Origin: Bacteriovoracaceae bacterium
Lineage (GTDB): Bacteria > Bdellovibrionota > Bacteriovoracia > Bacteriovoracales > Bacteriovoracaceae
Length of the DNA stretch: 54,358 nt
Reading direction: 5' to 3'
Assembly: GCA_021737405.1 (NCBI GenBank)
Contig: JAIPEG010000015.1
Coordinates: 1-54,358 of the forward strand
This document shows, one piece after another, positions 43,885-51,624 of the stretch; position 1 is the first letter of the stretch, and the number at the start of each line of letters is the position of its first letter. Position numbers and translations under genes: made by a program. The notes beneath the pieces are model-generated. The model worked only from the letters and a program-made list of their open reading frames with translations. It had not been told where the DNA came from and did no database searches.

Positions 43885-45163
43885 TGATCGCGCCTCTTTT
43901 TTTAAGAGCAATATCACTTCGGTAGTGCATACCTTTAAAACTTATCTCTTTCATTAATTCATAGGCCCTCTCACGGGCCTGATCAACTGTTTTTGCAGTC
44001 GCTGTTGTCCCTAAGACCCTTCCACCTGAATTAACATAACCGTCTTCATCAGGATTTTTTTTGACTCCCGCTAAAAAGACTCCCTCTTCTTTAAAATTAA
44101 TCTTATGACCTAAATCAAGGGGATTATTATCAAGACTTGGGTAACCGCCACTCGTTGCTACGATATGGACACTCGCCTCATCTTTTAATGAAAGACCACT
44201 AGTTGTTCCGTTATCAATAAATTCCTTTATGAATAAACCTAGAGGGCCTTCAAGAAGAGGTAAAAGCGTTTGTGTCTCAGGGTCTCCTAAACGCACGTTA
44301 TACTCGACAACGTATGGATCATTTAATTCATCGATCATTAATCCCATAAAGAGAAAACCACTGTACGCCATACCATCGGCCATACAACCTTTCAGGGTAG
44401 GCCTTAAAATGCGCTCCTCTATTTTCTTTAGCAGAGATTTATCTGGCCATGAAGGATCTCGAAAGCAGCCCATCCCACCAGTATTAGGTCCCGTATCATT
44501 GTCACCAACTCTCTTATGATCACAAGCTGACCCTAAGTAAAATGAGTCAAGTCCTTTGCAAAGAGCAAATACACTTACTTCATCTCCAGGTAATACCTTC
44601 TCAAAGAGAATAGTGTCACTCTTGACACTAATTTCAGGATTAATCATAAAGTCATGTAGGGTATGTTCTGCTTCACTCCGGTTTTTAGTGACAACAACTC
44701 CCTTGCCACCGGCCAGGCCGTCGGCCTTAATAACGATACCTTCACTTTCAATAGGCCAATTGGCCAAACCTTCTACTGCCAATTGATAATTGTCATAAGT
44801 TTCAAAACTTGCGGTAGGAATGCCATTCTTTTTCATAAAATTTTTAGAAAAGATTTTAGATCCTTCTAACTGTGCGGCCCTCTTTGAAGGCCCAAAGATT
44901 CTTAGTCCATCTTCTTGAAAAATATCGACTATTCCTTGTGTAAGGGGAGCCTCAGGACCAACAATCGTCAAATCAATTGCATTGTCCTTGGCAAAATCTT
45001 TTAAATCTTCTGCGGATTGGTCTGGAAGAAGGGTAACTTTTGAAAACCTAGTCATTCCATCGTGTCCTGGACTCACATAGATTTTTTTAATTTCCTCTTC
45101 TTTGGATAGCTTCCAGACAAAGGCATCTTCTCGTCCGCCGGAGCCTATAAGTAAAATATTCAT
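43877..45163 (-). CDS. purD: Phosphoribosylamine-glycine ligase (GAR synthetase)
   Basis: Step 2: phosphoribosylamine + glycine + ATP to GAR. ATP-grasp enzyme of 428 residues. N-terminal GSGGREDAFVWKL, ATP-binding IKADGLAGGKGVVV, GPNTGGMGCF, and metal site YNVRLGDPETQ. Start overlaps the purC stop (ATGA). Confidence 0.95.
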   Translation of the reverse strand: MNILLIGSGGREDAFVWKLSKEEEIKKIYVSPGHDGMTRFSKVTLLPDQSAEDLKDFAKDNAIDLTIVGPEAPLTQGIVDIFQEDGLRIFGPSKRAAQLEGSKIFSKNFMKKNGIPTASFETYDNYQLAVEGLANWPIESEGIVIKADGLAGGKGVVVTKNRSEAEHTLHDFMINPEISVKSDTILFEKVLPGDEVSVFALCKGLDSFYLGSACDHKRVGDNDTGPNTGGMGCFRDPSWPDKSLLKKIEERILRPTLKGCMADGMAYSGFLFMGLMIDELNDPYVVEYNVRLGDPETQTLLPLLEGPLGLFIKEFIDNGTTSGLSLKDEASVHIVATSGGYPSLDNNPLDLGHKINFKEEGVFLAGVKKNPDEDGYVNSGGRVLGTTATAKTVDQARERAYELMKEISFKGMHYRSDIALKKRGAIND

Positions 45164-46305
45164 TGGGCACCTTTTTTTAACTCTTTCATTTCTGAGACCA
45201 ATTCTTCAAGAGAGATTGCTTCACTATGCATTGGCTTCTCTCCCCCATGAATAAGCACTTCATTGACAAGTCCATGATAGAGACCCTTTGCTAATTCAAG
45301 ATACTTATCTGTGAGCGCTATCGGCGTTACTCGAAATTGTTGGATTACAATTGTCTTCCAATCGACAAGACCTTTTGCTTTTGCCATGAGCTTGGCCTTT
45401 TCAACAGCATCAAGCCAAGAACTCCCTCTATAGAAAGAGCGTAAGAATTCTTTACTTAAACTCTCTCCCTTAAGACTAAGACGAAGCTCATCAGGTCCAA
45501 TGGAGTCAACTAGCATAAAATTGCGACCTTTTTCTTCTAATTTATCAAATGCCCACTCAAACTTGCCATCCCATAATTTAATTTTAAACGCCTTAAAAAA
45601 ACTCTCCAAGCGAAGGGCGACCATTGTTGTAAGGGCGTGAAGCCTAGAGAATTCATAATCTGTAAGACCTGAAATATTCTGGGCCTCGTGATAGTTGATA
45701 TAACGATCAGTACTTTCAAGTTTGGTTGAGAATTCAATAATAGGCCTTTTAAACCAATCATTTACTTTGGGTGGATTAACAAGACCCAATTCTCTTAAAT
45801 ACTTTTGATTATCAGACCTTTTTAATAAACTAGAGCCTTCAGGCACTCCAAAGCGAAAAATAACCTCAAGTGGCACAAGTGTATTTTCAGGTTTGCTGGC
45901 GTAGGGAGCGTAATTATAGATTCCCTTTTCTTCATCAAGGCGAGGAACCTCAACCTTTTGAACCATGAATGAGGTGGGTCGATCTACTAATAACCCTAGG
46001 GCATGATGAGTGAGCCCTTTTTTCTTTAGATGGCTGAGGAATTCACCTTCTAAGCCGTTGAGTTGAATACTTGGCTCCCAATTGCGCCAGATTTCCTTAT
46101 CGCCCAACCAATCAAAGAAGAACTGCCCCATTGCTGCAAGAGACTCTCCCTTTCCTTCTATCTCATTGGGCATTTCTCCCCAATCAAAAACTGAATATCG
46201 ATCACTGAAATCAAAGATCAAGTTCTCTTTATCACTACCACTATAAATATCTTTAACGCTTCCCTTGTGAAGAAGATCGCCTAAATTTGCCGTCACAGTC
46301 TTCAT
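45160..46305 (-). CDS. purC: SAICAR synthetase, long divergent form
   Basis: Step 7 of the pathway: CAIR + Asp + ATP to SAICAR. 381 residues from ATG 46305, well above the roughly 240 of the compact bacterial enzyme. Recognisable blocks are KGSVKDIYS (N-terminal ATP loop), WDGKFEWAFD (usual form D-x-K-x-E-F-G) and DSIGPDELRLS (usual form DE-x3-PDSSR), so several conserved positions differ. Its place between purF and purD, and the full-length match, support the call. TGAGGA lies five bases before the ATG. The frame to 46353 would overlap purF. Confidence 0.85.
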   Translation of the reverse strand: MKTVTANLGDLLHKGSVKDIYSGSDKENLIFDFSDRYSVFDWGEMPNEIEGKGESLAAMGQFFFDWLGDKEIWRNWEPSIQLNGLEGEFLSHLKKKGLTHHALGLLVDRPTSFMVQKVEVPRLDEEKGIYNYAPYASKPENTLVPLEVIFRFGVPEGSSLLKRSDNQKYLRELGLVNPPKVNDWFKRPIIEFSTKLESTDRYINYHEAQNISGLTDYEFSRLHALTTMVALRLESFFKAFKIKLWDGKFEWAFDKLEEKGRNFMLVDSIGPDELRLSLKGESLSKEFLRSFYRGSSWLDAVEKAKLMAKAKGLVDWKTIVIQQFRVTPIALTDKYLELAKGLYHGLVNEVLIHGGEKPMHSEAISLEELVSEMKELKKGAQ

Positions 46306-46312
46306 ATCATCC

Positions 46313-47785
46313 TCAGTGGTTTCTTCTCTTGCTGGCAAATATTTTACCTTCACTAATGTCTGTCGGATAGGAATTGTTCACACAGGCCATGCAAAGAGAA
46401 GAAGTACCTATTGCTTCAACAAGATCATCTTCACCTAAGTAAATAACTTTATTGGCACCTACCCATTTCGCAATGGCATCGAGGTCTTTGCCATTAGCAA
46501 TAAGTTCTGATTCTTCTGGAAAGTCGATGCCATAGAAGCATCCATATCGTAAGGGAGGGCATGTAATCGCCAAGGTAATTTCCTTGGCCCCATTTCGTTT
46601 TAGTAATTCAATGATCTTCTTTGAAGTTGTCCCTCTTACAACACTATCGTCTACAAGCAGTATATTTTTTCCATCAATTTCTGATCGAACAGGGCTCAGT
46701 TTTAGGGCAACCGCCTTTTCTCTCTTGTCTTGAGTATTTAAAATAAAGGACCGTTGAATATAACGATTCTTAATCAACCCCTCTCGATAGGGAAGCATAA
46801 GGTTTTCTGCTAATGATATCGATGCCGTTCTAGAAGTATCAGGAACGGGACAAACAAGGTCTGGGCTAATCTCATTTTTATCCCATGCTTCTTTGACTTT
46901 CTTGGCCAAGACTTTTCCTAAGTTAAGTCTGGTGGAGTAAACTGATCTTTCTTCTATGCTACTTTCAGCACCTGCAAAATAGACCCATTCAAACATACAG
47001 TGGGCCTTACGAGGAGCGGCTCCAACAACTTCACTATACAACTCTCCCTTATTTGTTATCAAGATAACCTCGCCAGGCAAGATATCTCTTTCAAACTCAA
47101 AGCCTAAAAAACTAAGGGCAAGAGTTTCTGAAGCGACACAATATTCACTCCCCTTCTTTCCCTCACGCTTTCCTAGCACTAAGGGCCGAATACCATTTGG
47201 ATCACGAAGGGCGAATAAACCGACATTGCCCATAAGGCCAACAAGAGCATAGGCCCCGTTAGCCGCTTTAAATATCGCCTTGGCGGCCTCTTTAACATGT
47301 TTAAATTCAATAGGAGTATTTTGACTTTCTCGCTCTTCTAATATTTTTTGACACCAAAGGTGAAGCATTAACTCCAAATCGTTATTGGTCAGCAATTGAA
47401 AATCATATTTTTCACCCAACTTTTTTGCAAGAGAGTGATAATTAAGAATATTACCGTTATGAACCATTCCTACGCCAAAGGGAAAACCCGTTACCATTGG
47501 TTGAAGGTCACTCACCCCATCAGTTCCCGTCGTTGCATAGCGAGTATGGGCAATGGCCATATTTCCCGTGCATGCTTCAAGATCTTTTTGATTTAAGGCC
47601 TGACTAACGAGCCCTAGGTCTTTCTTTCCAAAGAATTTTCGGCGATCTTTATCAAATGAGAGAACTCCAGCAGCATCTTGCCCTCTATGCTGAAGAGTCA
47701 GAAGTCCTCGATAGGCTTCATAGGCCGCCCAAAAGGGAACTTTTTCTTCATTGTATTGCCCGATTATACCTATAACGCCGCACAT
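46313..47785 (-). CDS. purF: Amidophosphoribosyltransferase, Fe-S type
   Basis: First committed step: PRPP + Gln to phosphoribosylamine. N-terminal nucleophile C2 follows Met directly (MCGVIGI), with no propeptide. PRPP loop ILLVDDSVVRGTT (375-387). Four Cys at the positions of the B. subtilis [4Fe-4S] cluster: C263, C409 or C416, C465 and C468 (SSLCMACVN). 490 residues. First gene of the operon. GAGG lies before the ATG and the mRNA leader is about 100 bases. Confidence 0.95.
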   Translation of the reverse strand: MCGVIGIIGQYNEEKVPFWAAYEAYRGLLTLQHRGQDAAGVLSFDKDRRKFFGKKDLGLVSQALNQKDLEACTGNMAIAHTRYATTGTDGVSDLQPMVTGFPFGVGMVHNGNILNYHSLAKKLGEKYDFQLLTNNDLELMLHLWCQKILEERESQNTPIEFKHVKEAAKAIFKAANGAYALVGLMGNVGLFALRDPNGIRPLVLGKREGKKGSEYCVASETLALSFLGFEFERDILPGEVILITNKGELYSEVVGAAPRKAHCMFEWVYFAGAESSIEERSVYSTRLNLGKVLAKKVKEAWDKNEISPDLVCPVPDTSRTASISLAENLMLPYREGLIKNRYIQRSFILNTQDKREKAVALKLSPVRSEIDGKNILLVDDSVVRGTTSKKIIELLKRNGAKEITLAITCPPLRYGCFYGIDFPEESELIANGKDLDAIAKWVGANKVIYLGEDDLVEAIGTSSLCMACVNNSYPTDISEGKIFASKRRNH

Positions 47786-47889
47786 AATTACCTCACAGAT
47801 AAGCTCATAAGAACTTAGTCTTTCCCTCTCAATTGGTGGGTATTTCTTGAAGCCACATTCTCTCTAAAGCAACACCTAATGGCCATACT

Positions 47890-47895
47890 ATTATA
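47890..47895 (-). promoter_or_regulatory. Candidate -10 of the purF-purM operon
   Basis: Consensus TATAAT on the minus strand, about 105 bases before the purF ATG. The -35 region is weak (about ATGGTG). The gap 47786-48027 shows no purine riboswitch signature that I recognise. The promoter of apaG lies at its other end. Confidence 0.4.
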
Positions 47896-48019
47896 AAGCT
47901 TTCACTAATATTCACCATTAGCCTGAACTTATAAACATAACCTTAACTATTAGATATTAGGCGAATATTATTGCCTTTTACCCAAACTCTTTAGAAAACC
48001 ATGTAAGTAAGAATACCTT

Positions 48020-48048
48020 TTGCTATCTTGAGTCAATTTGGCTATATA
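48020..48048 (+). promoter_or_regulatory. Leaderless-type promoter of apaG
   Basis: TTGCTA (48020-48025), a 17-base spacer, TATATA (48043-48048), then exactly six bases to ATG 48055. The upstream in-frame TTG at 48028 lies between the -35 and -10 and has no ribosome-binding site, so the ATG is the better start. Confidence 0.55.
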
Positions 48049-48054
48049 GATCGA

Positions 48055-48477
48055 ATGTTAAGAAGTATAGAAGGCGACGGCCCACAACACGTTTACAACC
48101 TAGAAACTGAAGGGATTTTGATAAATGTCTTCCCGACCTTTGTACCTGACAGGTCTGCCCCGGAAAACGATTATTACTTCTTCGCTTATAAAGTGACGAT
48201 TACTAACCTAACTGGTGAGAGCCTAAAGTTAATTAACCGTCACTGGATCATAAGAGACGGCCGCAAGAAAGAGCGTTTTATCAATGGCGAAGGTGTTGTT
48301 GGCCAAAGACCACTTATTGAAGCTGGGGATGAATTTGAATACCAAAGCTTTTGTCCACTTGATACTCCTACTGGAAATATGAGAGGTAAATTCGAGTTTA
48401 TCGATCAAAGCGGAAACCGCTTCTGGGCACCTGTGCCCCTCTTTTTCTTTAGAACACCGGAATCCTTTGCTCAGTAA
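48055..48477 (+). CDS. apaG: ApaG-domain protein
   Basis: A 140-residue protein of the ApaG family, an immunoglobulin-like beta fold linked genetically to Co2+/Mg2+ resistance and found as a binding domain in some F-box proteins. Family blocks: YYFFAYKVTITNLTGESLKL, HWIIRDG, GEGVVGQRPLIEAGDEFEYQ and PTGNMRGKFEFID. The start at 48055 is chosen from the promoter spacing; a TTG at 48028 would add nine residues. Divergent from the purine operon. Molecular role unknown. Confidence 0.88.
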   Translation: MLRSIEGDGPQHVYNLETEGILINVFPTFVPDRSAPENDYYFFAYKVTITNLTGESLKLINRHWIIRDGRKKERFINGEGVVGQRPLIEAGDEFEYQSFCPLDTPTGNMRGKFEFIDQSGNRFWAPVPLFFFRTPESFAQ

Positions 48478-48507
48478 AATCCTTACAAAGCAAACTTCAA
48501 TATATCT

Positions 48508-48516
48508 TGATAAGAT
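48508..48516 (+). promoter_or_regulatory. Extended -10, leaderless-type, for the hydrolase gene
   Basis: TGATAAGAT (TG-n-TAAGAT) ends exactly six bases before ATG 48523, and no Shine-Dalgarno is present. No clear -35, as often with extended -10 promoters. Confidence 0.4.
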
Positions 48517-48522
48517 TTAACA

Positions 48523-49494
48523 ATGTTGAAGATGAACGGTTCGCGCCTTTTATTATTTACTCTTTTTATGGCCCACTTATCGGCTCCAGTGCTTGCTGCC
48601 GATTCACTAAGAAATCCTTCGGCCCTTTGGCCTAAGGAGTGTTCCTCAATGATAGATTTACAAGAGCTTAAAACGAGTTCTTTTACTACGGATCCACTTG
48701 AATCAAGTGAATGGCAACAAAATAGAGATAAACCTAGTTTTATCGCTATTGTGACTCATGGCCTTAATCTTCGCCCAAGTAAAATGAACGCATATATTAA
48801 GTTTTTAAATGATCATGGTGGCAAAACTTTAAGAGTGGCCCTCGAAGGTCATAGAGGAAGCCTTGAAGAGCAAAAACAAGTAACCTGGACGAAGTGGCTT
48901 GATCAATATCATGACCATTACTGCCTGGCCTCTAAGGAAGCCGAAAGGTTAAAAGTCCCTCTCATAAATCTCTCCTTTTCTCTAGGGGCCTTGGTGAGCC
49001 TTGGACATATGGCCCATCAAGAAAGAAATCCTTATCAAAAGGTTATCTTAATTGCTCCCGCTGCTTGGGTTCATTGGTTTGGGGAAATTCCACAATGGTT
49101 CACATTTTTGGGACCCGAAATAGGAATCCCTTCTAAAAACCTTCAGGCCTATCGCTCGCAAAAAACCACAAGTCTTGCAGCCTATGAGGCCATGGGCCAA
49201 GGAAGAAAGGACGTTCAAGAAATCCCCAATAAAATTCTAGAAAAGAAGACCTTTATCATTATCGATCCAGAAGATGAATTGGTCTCTGTTAAGAAAATAC
49301 AAACATTTATTGAAGAGAGAAAGCTTAATAAATATTGGAGCATATTGAAGGTCAGCAATATTAACAGTGACCTTAAAAAGAGCTTTCATCACCTCATTGT
49401 GGATGAATTGAGTTTGGGAAAAAATCAATGGAAGAAGCTCCTAGAAAGCCTTTCGGCGTTCCTTAAAGAGGAAAAGACTACCCCACACAACTGA
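48523..49494 (+). CDS. Exported alpha/beta hydrolase
   Basis: A 323-residue protein with a signal peptide (about 1-26, ending VLAA). Alpha/beta-hydrolase features: oxyanion-region VTHGLNLRPSKM, nucleophile S153 in the elbow SFSLG, probable acid in IIIDPEDELV and His in FHHLIVDE. Substrate (ester, lipid or peptide) unknown. A second in-frame ATG at 48532 is possible. It lies between apaG and the HNH gene, each apparently with its own promoter. Confidence 0.78.
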   Translation: MLKMNGSRLLLFTLFMAHLSAPVLAADSLRNPSALWPKECSSMIDLQELKTSSFTTDPLESSEWQQNRDKPSFIAIVTHGLNLRPSKMNAYIKFLNDHGGKTLRVALEGHRGSLEEQKQVTWTKWLDQYHDHYCLASKEAERLKVPLINLSFSLGALVSLGHMAHQERNPYQKVILIAPAAWVHWFGEIPQWFTFLGPEIGIPSKNLQAYRSQKTTSLAAYEAMGQGRKDVQEIPNKILEKKTFIIIDPEDELVSVKKIQTFIEERKLNKYWSILKVSNINSDLKKSFHHLIVDELSLGKNQWKKLLESLSAFLKEEKTTPHN

Positions 49495-49601
49495 CAAAAT
49501 TGTTCAGGAAAATCAGCTATTTATATCATTTTCTTACGGCCTTAAGACGATCTTGACCAATAAAGAAAATGCCATGGTATCCTATAGAGGAGAACAAGTT
49601 C

Positions 49602-49623
49602 TGTACTGTAGAGATACAGTACA
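49602..49623 (+). promoter_or_regulatory. Perfect palindrome/hairpin in the leader of the HNH gene
   Basis: TGTACTGTA-GAGA-TACAGTACA: nine-bp arms around a GAGA (GNRA-type) tetraloop, 34 bases before the TTG start. A TTGACC hexamer at 49553 and TATCCT at 49578 (19-base spacer) may be the promoter. The palindrome could be an operator (it contains CTGT-N6-ACAG) or an RNA hairpin. Confidence 0.5.
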
Positions 49624-49656
49624 AATTTGATGGAACTTTGCCATGGAGGTGTTACC

Positions 49657-50166
49657 TTGAGAACCCTTGTACTGGATTCCACCTACTACCCCGTCCGCAT
49701 CGTCAATTGGCAAAAGGCGATGATCCTGTTGTTTACAGGCCGAGCTGAGATTGTTACTGAATATCAAGACCGCCGTATAGTTGGAGTGAGCAACTCTTTT
49801 AGTCTTCCAAAAATTTTAAGACTTTACTCCCGCCATAAGAGTGATAAAAAAGTTCGCTTCTCTCGCCAAAATGTATTTTGGAGGGATTCCTATAAATGCC
49901 AGTACTGTTTGGATATTCATCCTTCTTCACTTCTGACCATAGATCATGTGCTACCACAGAGCAGAGGAGGAAAGACAACATGGGAGAATGTCGTATCAGC
50001 ATGTGCTCCATGCAACACTAGGAAAGGAAATAAACTTCCCCATGAGGCCAATATGCGCCTTCTTAAAAGGCCACATCAACCAAAATGGTCACCCCAGATT
50101 TGTTTAAGATTAAAGAAAGACGATCCCGAAGAATGGTATCAATGGTTTAGTCTAAAAACCGCGTAG
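49657..50166 (+). CDS. HNH endonuclease-family protein
   Basis: A 169-residue member of a widespread chromosomal HNH family, with N-terminal RTLVLDSTYYPVRIVNWQKA and LLFTGRAEIV. The HNH zinc fold has CQYC (C81, C84), D96-H97 in TIDHVLPQSRGG, N111 and CAPCN (C116, C119). The start is TTG at 49657, decided by GGAGGT six bases upstream; a longer frame from 49627 has none. The biological role of this family is not established. It looks like a resident gene, not a homing or phage gene. A hairpin lies in its leader. Confidence 0.85.
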   Translation: MRTLVLDSTYYPVRIVNWQKAMILLFTGRAEIVTEYQDRRIVGVSNSFSLPKILRLYSRHKSDKKVRFSRQNVFWRDSYKCQYCLDIHPSSLLTIDHVLPQSRGGKTTWENVVSACAPCNTRKGNKLPHEANMRLLKRPHQPKWSPQICLRLKKDDPEEWYQWFSLKTA

Positions 50167-50227
50167 TTGAATTTAAAATTAACATTAATAAAAGCGTCAA
50201 TGGTGGCATGTTTTCCTTTTTGTAAGT

Positions 50228-50233
50228 TATAAT
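50228..50233 (+). promoter_or_regulatory. -10 element upstream of the first HD-GYP-like gene
   Basis: Consensus TATAAT, exactly six bases before an ATG (50240) that opens a five-codon ORF, and 20 bases before the GTG of the main gene. No clear -35. Confidence 0.45.
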
Positions 50234-50239
50234 AAGCAG

Positions 50240-50257
50240 ATGAAGGATAATAAGTGA
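50240..50257 (+). CDS. Five-codon upstream ORF overlapping the HD-GYP-like gene start
   Basis: ATG AAG GAT AAT AAG TGA (MKDNK). Its stop overlaps the GTG start of the downstream gene (GTGA). With TATAAT six bases upstream, its ATG would be the 5' end of the mRNA. It could feed ribosomes to the GTG by termination-reinitiation. The same bases also hold the AAGGA ribosome-binding site of the GTG. Confidence 0.2.
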   Translation: MKDNK

Positions 50258-51624
50258 AAGCGCTATTTGTATGCGATGAAATAGAAGATTGGGATTTACT
50301 CAAAAATATTTTTCACGCTCACTTTTCTAGTATTGAACTTCTTTGTGTAAGTGCTGCAAAGGAAGCCTTAGATACTCTTATGTTTGAAGGCCCTTTTGGC
50401 CTTATTATTCTGGAATGTTCGATTAAGGAAAGTGATCCTACTTTACTTGCTGAAGAGATTTACGAAACTATTGGTGAGCGTCCCCTCATTTTTGTGGGCA
50501 CCGCCGCCATGATAAAGGACAGAGTTAAGCAGGAATTTTTTGATACTTACGACATGGTGACAATTTACAATAAGCCATACAAACCCCTAGAGCTAAAAAA
50601 CTCCATAAATGAGGCCATCAATTGGGCAAAGCAGTTAGAATATGAGCAATCAGTTGTTGAACTCGACTCAAGTGAATTTCTTCCCTTAAAGCTACGCAAT
50701 TTCTATTTATACGATCAAGTACCCTTTGATGTTTATATAGAACTTACAAAAACCAAATACCTCAAGGCCATAACGGCCCATAAGAAATACACTCAATCAA
50801 TTATCCAAGACTTTCAAAAGAGAAATATTAAGTACCTTTACTTAGAAAAAAATGAACACCTAAACTTTCTTGAAAATTCAATAAAGAAGATTAGCCAATC
50901 CCTTTACCAAACCGACAAAAGTGATCGCGTTCGTCGCCTACAAACTCTTGTCGCCGCTGTTCTTGTTTCTCATCAATATATAAAAGACGTTGGAGTTAGT
51001 GACTCTTTAAAAGAATTTGTCGATCTTATTATCATCAATTTTGGAAAAGTTATTGAGGATCATACAAGCCTTCAAGAAATTCTTTTAAATTTTCCTATTG
51101 AACATGGTGATCTTGCAGAGCAAGCAGTTTTAAAAGGTATTATCTGCGAGTTTATGGTGCGCTCAATGGGTTGGCGCTCTGATCTCACGCGAAGTAAGAC
51201 AGGTCTTGCTTCAATCCTTCATGATATATTCTTAGAACGTGAAGAGTGGTCAACAATCACTTATAAAGATCATCCCCATCTCGATGATCTTACAGAGCTT
51301 CAAAGAAAGAACTTTATTGACCATCCTTTTAAGGCAGCAGAAACATCACGATATTTTAGCAATTATGCTGATGTTGATTTCATTATTGAGCAACACCACG
51401 AACAACCAGACGGAACGGGATTTCCGCGAGGGATCAATTCTGGAAAGATAACCAAAGTATCTGCTATTTTTATTATTGCGAATAACCTAGTTATTCAAGT
51501 GGTCATTAACGGCATTACACCATCTACTATCCAAAATATTATGCAAAGTTTTAAAGACCTTTATCTTGGTGGGCCCTTTAAGGAACCCTTTAATCATCTA
51601 ATTAAAGAACTTAAAAGGAAATAG
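50254..51624 (+). CDS. Pseudo-receiver plus degenerate HD-GYP-like protein
   Basis: A 456-residue protein. Residues 1 to about 125 form a receiver-like domain with acidic pair D8/E9, T83 and K107 in YNKPYKP, but Glu (E54) where the phospho-accepting Asp should be. The C-terminal domain resembles HD-GYP c-di-GMP phosphodiesterases: H323-D324 (HDIFL in place of HDIGK), HP (357-358), and HHEQPDGTGFP (381-391, where GYP becomes GFP). The usual later D-x-x-D helix is lost. Catalysis is therefore doubtful; a c-di-GMP sensor or scaffold is possible. GTG start with AAGGA upstream. Its last 14 bases overlap the convergent paralogue. Confidence 0.75.
   Translation: MKALFVCDEIEDWDLLKNIFHAHFSSIELLCVSAAKEALDTLMFEGPFGLIILECSIKESDPTLLAEEIYETIGERPLIFVGTAAMIKDRVKQEFFDTYDMVTIYNKPYKPLELKNSINEAINWAKQLEYEQSVVELDSSEFLPLKLRNFYLYDQVPFDVYIELTKTKYLKAITAHKKYTQSIIQDFQKRNIKYLYLEKNEHLNFLENSIKKISQSLYQTDKSDRVRRLQTLVAAVLVSHQYIKDVGVSDSLKEFVDLIIINFGKVIEDHTSLQEILLNFPIEHGDLAEQAVLKGIICEFMVRSMGWRSDLTRSKTGLASILHDIFLEREEWSTITYKDHPHLDDLTELQRKNFIDHPFKAAETSRYFSNYADVDFIIEQHHEQPDGTGFPRGINSGKITKVSAIFIIANNLVIQVVINGITPSTIQNIMQSFKDLYLGGPFKEPFNHLIKELKRK

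Noticed and set aside
47786..47900. Purine riboswitch in the purF leader
   Set aside because: No purine-aptamer core sequence or three-way junction could be drawn; the leader looks unstructured apart from the promoter.
49657..50166. HNH gene as a homing endonuclease, intron or phage remnant
   Set aside because: It belongs to a common stand-alone chromosomal family, has its own start signals and has no phage or intron context.
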